In this document: in pieces, positions 32,891 to 40,902 of the stretch
How positions within the stretch are numbered: position 1 is the stretch's first letter
Layout: each line of letters begins with the position of its first letter
Source of the DNA: Sunxiuqinia indica
GTDB lineage: Bacteria; Bacteroidota; Bacteroidia; Bacteroidales; Prolixibacteraceae
Reading direction: 5' to 3'
NCBI RefSeq assembly: GCF_009847015.1
Contig: NZ_WVEM01000001.1
Location: 248,001-312,000 of the forward strand
DNA: 64,000 bases
The notes under the pieces: generated by a model
The model's database searches: none
Told to the model about the DNA's origin: nothing
Seen by the model: the letters and a program-made list of their open reading frames with translations, nothing else
Translations under genes and position numbers: made by a program

Positions 32891-32898
32891 TAATTTTG
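32891..32898 (+). promoter_or_regulatory. Candidate TAnnTTTG -7 promoter box for the phosphodiesterase gene
   Basis: TAATTTTG matches the Bacteroidota -7 consensus and lies 27 bases before the ATG at 32926. A TTG at 32871-32873 is a possible -33 element, but its spacing is a little short. Confidence 0.5.
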
Positions 32899-32925
32899 CT
32901 TTCCATTAAAGTTTATAGCCCTTTT

Positions 32926-33426
32926 ATGAAGAAGATAGGATTGATTTCTGATACTCACGGAGAATTAAGTAGAAGAGTGGTACGGTTTTTAGAAAACGTG
33001 GATGAGATATGGCATGCCGGAGACATCGGAAATGAACAACTGGCAGACAAGCTATCTGCATTAAAACCTTTACGAGCAGTGTATGGAAATATTGACGGAC
33101 ATGTTTTGCGTAGAATGTTTCCAGAGACCGTACGTTTTTTTTGTGAAGATGTTGATGTATTAATTACCCACATAGGAGGTTATCCAGGTCGGTATGATTC
33201 CAGAATTAGAAAGCAGATCTATACGAATCCGCCACAACTTTTTATAGCAGGCCATTCGCATATTTTGAAGGTGATAAATGATAAGAAAATTAATTGCTTG
33301 CACATGAATCCGGGAGCGGCTGGTAATAAAGGGTTTCATAAAGTTTGTACCGCCATTCGATTTACAGTTGACTGTAAAAATATTCAGGATCTGGAAGTAC
33401 TTGAATTTGAAAGAACGAAGTTTTGA
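32926..33426 (+). CDS. YfcE/MJ0936-type metallophosphoesterase
   Basis: A 166-residue metallophosphoesterase. The metal-binding motifs are in order: GLISDTHGELS (D-x-H), EIWHAGDIGNEQ (GD), AVYGNIDGH (GN[ID]), VLITHIGG (H) and FIAGHSHILK (GHSH). Family members hydrolyse phosphodiesters, including cyclic nucleotides, in the cytoplasm; the natural substrate is unknown. The ATG at 32926 places the metal motif at the usual distance from the start. An in-frame TTG upstream would overlap the promoter box. Confidence 0.93.
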   Translation: MKKIGLISDTHGELSRRVVRFLENVDEIWHAGDIGNEQLADKLSALKPLRAVYGNIDGHVLRRMFPETVRFFCEDVDVLITHIGGYPGRYDSRIRKQIYTNPPQLFIAGHSHILKVINDKKINCLHMNPGAAGNKGFHKVCTAIRFTVDCKNIQDLEVLEFERTKF

Positions 33427-33428
33427 TA

Positions 33429-33509
33429 TATAGTCTTTTTAGTCTATAATTTAAAAATATAGATTAAATGATCTAATGTTTGTAAATATAGTATATTTTG
33501 TCTATATTT
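33429..33509 (+). promoter_or_regulatory. Three tandem operator-like inverted repeats at 29-bp spacing
   Basis: Three copies of TATAG-N10-CTATA begin at 33429, 33458 and 33487, exactly 29 bases apart. The first and third are perfect in the five-base arms. The third extends to 8-base arms (AAATATAG/CTATATTT). The second ends CTAAT, but has an inner TAGAT/ATCTA palindrome. They fill the gap between the phosphodiesterase stop and the SatD-like start at 33514. They are probably binding sites for the HTH of the SatD-like protein itself. Confidence 0.75.
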
Positions 33510-33513
33510 AAAC

Positions 33514-34164
33514 ATGCAAAGGATCGCAGTAATATCAGCAGATGTCATTAATTCTTCAAAGTTTGAAGAATCCGTATTTATGCAAACCATGGATGTACTG
33601 GAAGAACCAGCAAGTAATTACTTGGTTAAAGGTGACGAACCAATTCTTTCCAGTCGAGGAGATAGCTTCCAACTAATGACTGAAGAAACTCAACAAGCTT
33701 TTCGAAAGTGTATTTATTTAAAATCTTTCTTTAAACAGAAAGAAGTAGGGGTGAAGAACAAAAATACAAACGCAGCAATGGACGTCAGGATATCGTTGGC
33801 TGTTGGACAAGTTAATGAGGTTCCGAAGCATATTGGGAAGTCGATGGAACCCCCATTTGTGTTGTCAGGACGAGCTCTTGATGCTATGAAAAAGAAGAAG
33901 CAAACCTTAATTATTACAACTACGAATGAGGAATATAATAAGGAGTTTGAGTTAGCATGCGCATTTTTAGATCAGATTTTTGCAGGCTGGACATTGGCGC
34001 AAGCTGAAGTTATTTATTATCTTGTTCAAGGATATAAACAAACTGAAATTGCCAAGATATTAAATTTGTCTCAACCGTCGGTTAGTAATAGAATTCATCT
34101 AGCCAACTGGACTTTAATAGAAAAAATGAATGAACGGTATCTTGATATTTTAGAAAAAATATAA
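33514..34164 (+). CDS. SatD-like protein with C-terminal helix-turn-helix
   Basis: A 216-residue protein. The N-terminal half (MQRIAVISADVINSS, then ILSSRGDSFQLM and DVRISLAVG) resembles SatD-family regulators, whose fold recalls nucleotide cyclases. The C-terminal 60 residues form a LuxR/sigma-like helix-turn-helix (AEVIYYLVQGYKQTEIAKILNLSQPSVSNRIHLANW). SatD-like genes are often paired with DUF3307 genes, as here (6 bases apart). Three phased inverted repeats in the promoter suggest cooperative autoregulation. The signal and the pathway are unknown. Confidence 0.85.
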   Translation: MQRIAVISADVINSSKFEESVFMQTMDVLEEPASNYLVKGDEPILSSRGDSFQLMTEETQQAFRKCIYLKSFFKQKEVGVKNKNTNAAMDVRISLAVGQVNEVPKHIGKSMEPPFVLSGRALDAMKKKKQTLIITTTNEEYNKEFELACAFLDQIFAGWTLAQAEVIYYLVQGYKQTEIAKILNLSQPSVSNRIHLANWTLIEKMNERYLDILEKI

Positions 34165-34170
34165 GTAGTA

Positions 34171-34893
34171 ATGATTTTATTTCTTCGACTATTAATTGCA
34201 CATCTAATTGCTGATTTTTTATTGCAGCCAAATTCGTGGGTAGAAGATAAAAACAAGAATGGAGTTAAGTCATTAAAGTTATTCTATCATATTCTTGTTG
34301 TAACCAGTATTTCTGTTTTATTTTCGCTGGATTATTTTACCTGGCAAATACCACTATTTCTATTTATTTTCCATTACCTGATCGATTTAGCAAAGATTTA
34401 TTTAAAACCATCAAATACAGGGAGCTTGTTATGGTTTTTAATTGATCAGTTTTTCCATGTTGTGGCAATTGGTGCAGTTGTGTTTATTGTAAATGGTGTG
34501 CCTTCAAGTATAGCATCACAGTTTTCAGATTTAATATCGAACGAGAGAAACTTGATAGTAGTACTTGCCTATATTTTTGTCATCTGGCCTTCAATGATTA
34601 TTATCAATCTGGCCACTAAACGCTGGCAGAATCAAATTCATCAGACGATGGGGGTAAGTTTGCAAAACGCAGGGAAATGGATCGGAATTTTGGAGCGCAT
34701 TTTAGTATTGACATTTGTTTTGGGTGCACAATTTCAGGCTATTGGTTTTCTGATTGCTGCAAAATCAATTTTGCGTATCTCTGTTAAAAACGAAGATGGC
34801 ACACGTCTGTTGTCTGAATACGTTTTGGTAGGTACTTTTATAAGTTTTACAATTGCAATAATGACCGGTTTATTGGCAAATTCAATGTTGTAG
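34171..34893 (+). CDS. DUF3307 membrane protein
   Basis: A 240-residue inner-membrane protein with six or so hydrophobic segments. The start FLRLLIAHLIADFLLQPNSWVEDKNKNGVKS is the DUF3307 hallmark, and HYLIDLAKIYLK with a following LIDQFFHVVAI repeats the His/Asp pattern in the membrane. Function is unknown. It follows the SatD-like regulator by 6 bases, so the regulator probably controls it. It is convergent with prmA with an 8-base gap. Confidence 0.92.
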   Translation: MILFLRLLIAHLIADFLLQPNSWVEDKNKNGVKSLKLFYHILVVTSISVLFSLDYFTWQIPLFLFIFHYLIDLAKIYLKPSNTGSLLWFLIDQFFHVVAIGAVVFIVNGVPSSIASQFSDLISNERNLIVVLAYIFVIWPSMIIINLATKRWQNQIHQTMGVSLQNAGKWIGILERILVLTFVLGAQFQAIGFLIAAKSILRISVKNEDGTRLLSEYVLVGTFISFTIAIMTGLLANSML

Positions 34894-34900
34894 GTTGTTT

Positions 34901-35731
34901 CTATTTCTGAAATGAAACAGCTATCCAATCATTTTGCTCTTTGATGTCAACTTTATGCAGCGCTAGTTCGGCAGCTTTCCCAATAATATCTTCTAAATCA
35001 TTTTTATAGAATCCACTTACAACAAGTAATCCATCTTCATTTAAAACTGAAACATACTTCTCAATATCCTGAAGGATGATGTTTTTCTGGATGTTTGCCA
35101 ATACGATGTCAAATTTTTTCTCGCTTAGCAGTTGTGCATCGCCGATAAATGCTTGCAGATTGCTGACTTTGTTTAATCTTGAATTTTCTATTGTTGCTTC
35201 AAACGACCAGCTATCAATATCAATTGCCGTTACGTCTTTTGCTCCAAGCATCGATGCATAAATGCCAAGAATTCCTGTTCCGCAACCCATATCTAAAACG
35301 GCCTGACCTTTCAGGTTAATACCGGAAAGATGATTGATCATTAAACTGGTTGTTTCATGATTGCCGGTTCCAAAAGCCATATTCGGATCAATAATAATTT
35401 CGTATATTGCTTCCGGATATTCGGTATGAAAGGGAGCCCGTATTAATACTTTTTTATCAAGTAATAACGGTTCAAAATAGTTCTTTTCCCATTCTTCGTT
35501 CCAATTAATATCGGGCATTTCCTCGAGTTTAAAACTAGCTTTGAAGGGAACTGACTCCAGGCAATTTTCTATATCAGTAGAAGTAACTTTCCCGATTGGG
35601 GAAAAAGCATGAACCTCATCATCCACTTCATCAAAGCTTTCGAAATCAAGTTCAGATAGGTAGGCAATTAATATTTCGCGGTTGGTTTCACTGTCAGGAT
35701 TAATTGCAAAACTAACTTTTGTGTATTTCAT
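34901..35731 (-). CDS. prmA: Ribosomal protein L11 methyltransferase
   Basis: A 276-residue S-adenosylmethionine-dependent enzyme that methylates ribosomal protein L11. The N-terminal substrate-recognition domain covers about residues 1-80. IIDPNMAFGTGNHETTSLM is the PrmA-specific motif, and VLDMGCGTGILGIYASMLGAKDVTAIDID is the SAM-binding motif I. FDIVLANIQKNII is the catalytic-strand motif. Length fits the family. It is the first gene of its strand after the intergenic gap at 35732-35834. Confidence 0.95.
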   Translation of the reverse strand: MKYTKVSFAINPDSETNREILIAYLSELDFESFDEVDDEVHAFSPIGKVTSTDIENCLESVPFKASFKLEEMPDINWNEEWEKNYFEPLLLDKKVLIRAPFHTEYPEAIYEIIIDPNMAFGTGNHETTSLMINHLSGINLKGQAVLDMGCGTGILGIYASMLGAKDVTAIDIDSWSFEATIENSRLNKVSNLQAFIGDAQLLSEKKFDIVLANIQKNIILQDIEKYVSVLNEDGLLVVSGFYKNDLEDIIGKAAELALHKVDIKEQNDWIAVSFQK

Positions 35732-35834
35732 ATTTGTCGGCTATCAATATTTTGGGCGAAGATAGAAAAGAATAGTTTACAAGTCGTCTTTTACCCCATT
35801 AGAATGATGCTTTCACAACAAAAGACGTTTGCAC

Positions 35835-36305
35835 TTATTCTTTTTCAATTTTCATTTGCTGAAAGCCTGACCAAAACTGGTAACTGTGGTATTGAGCTTT
35901 TTTCTCGAGCAGTCGATAGCCAAACGAAGTGAACTCGTATATGGTAGGATAATGATTTATAACGACATCATTTAGCGTCTGTTTAATTTTTTTAATTTCT
36001 TCTTCATAGGATTCAAGTATTTGATGCTTGGCTAGTAAATCATCCATTGCTTTCAGTTCCTCTTCTTTTCTATATTCCGGAAATGATCGATCCTTTTCAA
36101 TAATGGATTCCGTAAAGCTGATGGTTTGCTGAGCCATGATCATCAGCGCTTCATTCATCTTCTCATTTTTCTCTAATTGATATCGATTATGCAATAATGA
36201 AGTAAAAACTTCAATAAAATCATTCCTGAACTTATTCCGAAATTCATCCACCTTTTTGAATTCCTTAAGCAGTTCTTCCATCAATTTATCGGTATTTAAT
36301 TTCAT
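35835..36305 (-). CDS. Hypothetical helical protein
   Basis: A 156-residue protein that I do not recognise. It is rich in Lys and Glu and probably all helical: MEELLKEFKKVDEFRNKFRNDF at the start, a middle with ERAMDDL-like charged repeats (ELKAMDDLLAKHQILESYEEEIKKIKQTL) and a more aromatic end (YHSYQFWSGFQQM). It has no signal peptide or membrane span. Codon use is like its neighbours. It lies alone between prmA and tpiA on the same strand; the tpiA terminator separates it from tpiA. Confidence 0.75.
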   Translation of the reverse strand: MKLNTDKLMEELLKEFKKVDEFRNKFRNDFIEVFTSLLHNRYQLEKNEKMNEALMIMAQQTISFTESIIEKDRSFPEYRKEEELKAMDDLLAKHQILESYEEEIKKIKQTLNDVVINHYPTIYEFTSFGYRLLEKKAQYHSYQFWSGFQQMKIEKE

Positions 36306-36371
36306 TGGTCCTCTGGTATTAAGATTTATTTTTTTAAAAGGAAGTATTATTTATACCATAATTACTGATAA

Positions 36372-36407
36372 AAATAAAAAAAAGCCATCTGTTTTTCCAG
36401 ATGGCTT
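36372..36407 (-). terminator. Intrinsic terminator of tpiA
   Basis: A 10-bp perfect stem (36382-36391 with 36398-36407, AAGCCATCTG/CAGATGGCTT) with a 6-base loop. Read on the minus strand it is followed by a T-rich run (complement of AAAAATAAAAAAA). It lies 31 bases after the tpiA stop. Confidence 0.9.
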
Positions 36408-36437
36408 CATTATTTCGGTGTGTTTTTTCTCTTTTAA

Positions 36438-37196
36438 TTAATAAGCATTGATAATGCCTAAGAAATCTTCAGCTTTCAAAGACGCTCCACCAATCAAACC
36501 TCCGTCTACATCTGGGTTGGCAAATAACTCAGGAGCATTGCTCGGTTTCGCGCTACCACCATAAAGAATTGAAATTTCATCAGCAACTTCCTGACTGTAT
36601 TTGGCTGCAATTGCATCGCGAATATCTTTGTGCATTTCTTGTGCTTGCTCCGTTGTTGCAGTTTTTCCTGTTCCAATAGCCCAAATTGGTTCGTATGCGA
36701 TAATTAACTTTTTGAAATCTTCAGCACTCAAGTTAAAGATAGTTTCTTCTAATTGATTGATCACATATGCTTTTTGAGTACCAGCTTCGCGAATATCCAA
36801 AGCTTCACCACAACAATAAATCGGTGTTAAGCCATTTTCTAAAGTCAATGCAACTTTTTTATTCAGAATATCACTGGTTTCACCATAATATTCACGTCTT
36901 TCAGAGTGACCTAGAATGACATATTCTGCACCAGTTGACTTTACCATAGCGGCAGAAACTTCACCGGTGTATGCACCGCTGGCTTCGGCAGCACAGTTTT
37001 GAGCAGATACTCCTACACGGTTGGTATCAACTGCATCAACTACACTTGTAATATGTGTGAATGGAGTTCCAAGAACAACAACAACGTCTTCAGCGCCTTC
37101 TTTGGCAACTAGTTCATTAACAGCTTTTGCTAATTCAACACCTTCTTGAACTGAAGTGTTACATTTCCAGTTACCGGCAACTACTTTTTTTCTCAT
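36438..37196 (-). CDS. tpiA: Triosephosphate isomerase
   Basis: A 252-residue glycolytic enzyme interconverting dihydroxyacetone phosphate and glyceraldehyde 3-phosphate. [14 protein letters not shown] holds the catalytic Lys, [15 protein letters not shown] the catalytic His, and [17 protein letters not shown] the catalytic Glu with loop 6. [12 protein letters not shown] and [17 protein letters not shown] bind phosphate. Length is standard. A TATTTTTG promoter box on the minus strand lies 48 bases upstream, and a terminator closes the gene, so it is probably monocistronic. Confidence 0.98.
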   Translation of the reverse strand: MRKKVVAGNWKCNTSVQEGVELAKAVNELVAKEGAEDVVVVLGTPFTHITSVVDAVDTNRVGVSAQNCAAEASGAYTGEVSAAMVKSTGAEYVILGHSERREYYGETSDILNKKVALTLENGLTPIYCCGEALDIREAGTQKAYVINQLEETIFNLSAEDFKKLIIAYEPIWAIGTGKTATTEQAQEMHKDIRDAIAAKYSQEVADEISILYGGSAKPSNAPELFANPDVDGGLIGGASLKAEDFLGIINAY

Positions 37197-37243
37197 GTTA
37201 TTTTATTTTTCGGGATAGTGATTATTTTTTGAATAATATCGCC

Positions 37244-37251
37244 CAAAAATA
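37244..37251 (-). promoter_or_regulatory. Candidate -7 box of the tpiA promoter
   Basis: On the minus strand this reads TATTTTTG, matching TAnnTTTG, 48 bases before the tpiA start. No clear TTTG -33 element was found. Confidence 0.45.
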
Positions 37252-37324
37252 GAAAAAGCGTCGATAACCACCTAACTATTACAAGACCACTTTCTTGATT
37301 TAACCTAAGATTAAACCCTGCAAA

Positions 37325-37747
37325 TTAAAAGGTGAGTGTATGCCAACCTTCTTTCAAATAGTTGCTTAATGGAACGCCCATCCCTTTAACATCAATATCC
37401 ATTTTCTTGAGGTCTTCCACCACGCCGTACATATCAGCACAGTAATAGCAGGCTTGCACTTTAACGCCATTATCCTGCATTGTTTTGATGTACTCCTGAA
37501 GCATTTTATTTTCAGCTAATAGTTTTGATGAAGGTCCCCACACAATCAAAACCACTTCATCGAACCATCCTTGCTTTTTTGCATTGTTGGTATACATAAA
37601 ACACACCTTTTCAGCAACTTCAGGATCGCCGCTTGTCCAGAGTACCGCCAGTTTGTTATTGTTATCTTCCATTGTATTGTTTTTTGCGCCAAAGCTATTT
37701 ACTATAAATAGCAGAACAGCGATTGCTATAAGAAAAAATGGTTTCAT
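37325..37747 (-). CDS. Exported DsrE-like protein
   Basis: A 140-residue protein with a signal peptide (MKPFFLIAIAVLLFIVNSFGA) followed by a DsrE/DsrF-like alpha/beta fold: LAVLWTSGDPEVAEKVCFMYTNNAKK, EVVLIVWGPSSKLLAEN and VKVQACYYCADMYGVVEDLKKM. The cysteine pair in the CYYC segment lies where sulfurtransferase relatives carry an active cysteine. The export signal is unusual, since characterised DsrE proteins are cytoplasmic. The ATG at 37747 is chosen because it begins the signal peptide; an earlier in-frame start would bury it. Confidence 0.8.
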   Translation of the reverse strand: MKPFFLIAIAVLLFIVNSFGAKNNTMEDNNNKLAVLWTSGDPEVAEKVCFMYTNNAKKQGWFDEVVLIVWGPSSKLLAENKMLQEYIKTMQDNGVKVQACYYCADMYGVVEDLKKMDIDVKGMGVPLSNYLKEGWHTLTF

Positions 37748-37969
37748 AGTTTGGATGGGTTTGAATTTGAAAAGAAAATTAAGATTATTCTTTCCAAAAA
37801 CAAAATCAAGGAATGAACTCACCACTTTTTGCTGAAAATTAATTTGTTAGTTGGTGTCAAAATATTTTTTTATCAGATCAAAAAGGTTCTGAAATCAGAT
37901 TAAAAAAAAGAAAAAGGGGTTTCTCTAAGCAAGAGAGGTATCCTTTTCTTAACCTTAAAGAGTGGCGGG

Positions 37970-40726
37970 TTAATTGAAATCGAAGGTCAATTTCATAAGT
38001 AATTTGGCACCATGAATTTTAGCCGCGTTAAACCGATATGTACTTGATTGTGGCCCAAAGCTCGTAGCATTTTTAAATTTAGAACCGATAGCATTTATCC
38101 CATGCAGAAATGAAATGTCTCCCGCAGGATAGTCAATTTCTGTTCTCGCTGGCGCAGTGGGGGCATTGGGCGTTAGCATTCGGAGAAAGATATCATTGCT
38201 TTCTACATAAACGGTAAATCCAGATGAATTTTTTCCTTGTATCTCGGCCCAATAGGTATTGGCATGATAGCCTTTAAATTCAGGATAAATGAAGCCAGAT
38301 TCTCCGGTAATTGTATTGTTATATTCTTTTTCCCACAAACCAAAATTTACACCTTTCATGCGGTTTTTGTATACGCGATACGGGCCATCTCCGAGCCATT
38401 TCATCCCAGCGACATTTTTTTCAGGAAAATCAAAGGAGATTCCGGCAAACTGACAGTTATCTGCTGGTTGATATGCGACAGCAAGATCGACTAGCCCGTT
38501 ACCGTTAATAGTCCATGTAAAATGATCATCGTTTTCAAAAGTAACAGCGATGATTAACTCGTTACCGTTAAAATAATGCTTAACATGTTTTACTTTCTTT
38601 TCCTTGCTCACAAAAACAGGCCCGTTGGAAAGTGGTATTTTTAGTCCATTGTTTTTTAATTCAGCAATCGTTCCATTATCTTTTTTAAATGAAATCTCCA
38701 ATTGCCCGGCTTTCACTTTCAGTTCGCTCTGGGTTTCTTCGAGCTGAGGTTTTAAAACCGAATTTTTACTAAGTAGTTCCTCTGCCTTAATAGCAGCTTT
38801 CTTTACAGGCCAGCTCCACGTATTAATCGTTTTTCCATATTGATCAGTGGCGGTGATGCGAAGGGCGTCAAATTGTTGCCAGTTTTCAGGAAGTGACACT
38901 TGTATTTGACCATTTTGTCCGGGTGTCAGATTAATGTTGATATGCTCCGTTTTGCCGATTGTCTCTTTTACCTGTCCGGAAGGAGAAGAAAATTTTAGCC
39001 AATCTGCTTGTATACTACACTGGTCGAGATTGGTGTAAAGGTATCTGTTCTCAATGTTGAATTTACCGTTAAAATCGGGGGTAATGTAGCGTTTCTCAAA
39101 GAAGATTGGCGACCAAATTTCCTTAATGGTAAAAAAGCTTCCTTCTTTTTCGTTATAAGGTCCAACAATTCCGTCTGGAGCATGATTGCCATCGGTGTCA
39201 AATTCATTATTTCGATCGGTTCGTTCAATGGCTTCATCAGCAAAAACCCAGAGGAAAGCTCCTGCGCAAAGCGGATCACTCCACATTCTCAGCCAGAAAT
39301 CGTCCAGGCCTGCGCCATGGCCACCGTCATAAAGTCCATGTATAATTTCGGTAGGAAATAATATTTTTCGTTTGCTAAATCCATCGTTTGACAAATAGTT
39401 ATAGTCGAAATAGTGAAGGGTGTTTGTCATTTCATAATCTTGCCAAGGATGGATTACAATTCGTTTTTGAATATCCAGTTCAGCAAAGTCATCATTTAAA
39501 CTATTGTTTTCACCACCTTCATTCCCATTGGCCCAAATAATAATGCTGGGATGATTAACGTCGTGCGCAATCATTTCCTCCAGTAATTTTCGGCCAACAA
39601 CATCGTCATAAGATGGTTTCTGCCAGGCAGTAAGCTCATCCAGAACAAACAGTCCCAACGAGTCGCAAACATCCAGAAAGTGCTTGTCGGGCGGATAGTG
39701 TGACATCCGTACTGCGTTCATGTTCATGTCTTTCATTAAGTTGACAGCGGTAATACTAAGTTCTTTTGAAGATGTTCTGCCATATTTGGGGTGGAAAGTG
39801 TGGCGGTCAACACCTTTCATTTTGATACGGACACCATTTACATAAATACCATCACTTTCCCTGACTTCAACGGTTCTGAATCCAAATCGCTCTGTATATT
39901 GATGAATTGTTTTACCACTTTCGTCCAACAGCGAAAACACAGCGTAGTACAAATTTGGATACTCCGGATTCCACTTTAGTGGGTTTCTTAGATTTCCTTG
40001 AACTCGGGTGGTGTTGGCTGTTACCGGCTGCTTGACTGATGTTTGAACTTCACCATCCTGTGTTTGAATATCGACATGAATAATTGAGGCGGTTTTTGAA
40101 TTTGTGAGGTGAACATCAGCCGTGAAATCACCAGTATGCTTTGCATCAATTGCAACGCGTTGGATATTGGTTTTAGGCTTGACTTCAAGAAAAACAGGTC
40201 GAAAAATTCCACCAAAAATCCAGAAGTCAGCTTTTCTTTCTGCTAGATTCACTGATGGATTGTCAGAATGTTTTTTTACCAGAACTTCCAGTTGATTTTC
40301 AATGCCGGCTTTTATCAATTTGCTAATGTCATATCTAAATTGGTAAAAAGCGCCCTGATGGACTGGTCCAGCCAGCTTCCCATTTATTTTAACTTCTGCA
40401 TCGGTCATCACCCCATCAAAAACAATCGTTATCTCTTTGTTTTTCCAGCTGTTCGGAACAGTGAAGTTGTATCGATAAAGTCCGGTTTCATTCATACGTT
40501 CTTCAAATGGATCGTGTCCATAATTATAGTCACCAAATCCTTGTTGTTCCCAGCAGGAAGGAACTGCGATGGTTAACCATTCTCCCGACTTTCTTCCATC
40601 AGAACAGTAAAACTCCCATTCGACGGCATCTTCGGCTCCAGTTCCGGATAGGTAGATTGTTTCGGTTTCTTGGGCAAATAAAATACTTGTAAAAAGCACC
40701 AACAGTTTTAGTGTAAGTAGTTTCAT
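37970..40726 (-). CDS. Secreted glycoside hydrolase family 2 enzyme, second paralogue
   Basis: A 918-residue GH2 enzyme, closely related along its whole length to the one at 2255-5086. Shared stretches include the mature start (LSGTGAEDAVEWEFYCSDG), GVDRHTFHPKYGRTSSKELS, NAVRMSHYPPDKHFLDVCDSLGLFVLDEL and WLGDGPYRVYKNRMKGV. The signal peptide is short (MKLLTLKLLVLFTSILFAQ). The likely acid/base is E403 in ANGNEGG and the nucleophile E460 in PTEIIHG, 57 residues apart as in the paralogue. It stands alone rather than in a SusCD locus and is divergent from a membrane-anchored regulator, which probably controls it. Confidence 0.93.
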   Translation of the reverse strand: MKLLTLKLLVLFTSILFAQETETIYLSGTGAEDAVEWEFYCSDGRKSGEWLTIAVPSCWEQQGFGDYNYGHDPFEERMNETGLYRYNFTVPNSWKNKEITIVFDGVMTDAEVKINGKLAGPVHQGAFYQFRYDISKLIKAGIENQLEVLVKKHSDNPSVNLAERKADFWIFGGIFRPVFLEVKPKTNIQRVAIDAKHTGDFTADVHLTNSKTASIIHVDIQTQDGEVQTSVKQPVTANTTRVQGNLRNPLKWNPEYPNLYYAVFSLLDESGKTIHQYTERFGFRTVEVRESDGIYVNGVRIKMKGVDRHTFHPKYGRTSSKELSITAVNLMKDMNMNAVRMSHYPPDKHFLDVCDSLGLFVLDELTAWQKPSYDDVVGRKLLEEMIAHDVNHPSIIIWANGNEGGENNSLNDDFAELDIQKRIVIHPWQDYEMTNTLHYFDYNYLSNDGFSKRKILFPTEIIHGLYDGGHGAGLDDFWLRMWSDPLCAGAFLWVFADEAIERTDRNNEFDTDGNHAPDGIVGPYNEKEGSFFTIKEIWSPIFFEKRYITPDFNGKFNIENRYLYTNLDQCSIQADWLKFSSPSGQVKETIGKTEHININLTPGQNGQIQVSLPENWQQFDALRITATDQYGKTINTWSWPVKKAAIKAEELLSKNSVLKPQLEETQSELKVKAGQLEISFKKDNGTIAELKNNGLKIPLSNGPVFVSKEKKVKHVKHYFNGNELIIAVTFENDDHFTWTINGNGLVDLAVAYQPADNCQFAGISFDFPEKNVAGMKWLGDGPYRVYKNRMKGVNFGLWEKEYNNTITGESGFIYPEFKGYHANTYWAEIQGKNSSGFTVYVESNDIFLRMLTPNAPTAPARTEIDYPAGDISFLHGINAIGSKFKNATSFGPQSSTYRFNAAKIHGAKLLMKLTFDFN

Positions 40727-40787
40727 TATTTTTTGTATTGGTTTTGTACTAAGATAAGCGTTAGCATTGTTTGTGAACTCTATTTTT

Positions 40788-40827
40788 AACGTAAATCACG
40801 TTCTTTTAACCGTTAAAAGTTTACGTT
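40788..40827. promoter_or_regulatory. Nested palindromes between the GH2 gene and the membrane-bound regulator
   Basis: Outer arms AACGTAAA (40788-40795) and TTTACGTT (40820-40827) flank an inner palindrome CTTTTAAC-C-GTTAAAAG (40803-40819). The element sits between the divergent starts at 40726 and 40903 and is a strong candidate operator for the winged-helix regulator next door. Confidence 0.7.
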
Positions 40828-40878
40828 TTTCATCCTTGAATCTTTTTGATAGTCAGTCTGTATTACACAGTTTTTAAT

Positions 40879-40886
40879 TATATTTG
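40879..40886 (+). promoter_or_regulatory. Candidate -7 box for the membrane-bound regulator
   Basis: TATATTTG matches TAnnTTTG and ends 16 bases before the ATG at 40903. No -33 element at the proper distance is obvious. Confidence 0.45.
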
Positions 40887-40902
40887 AAGCTTTTCAAAAA
40901 TC

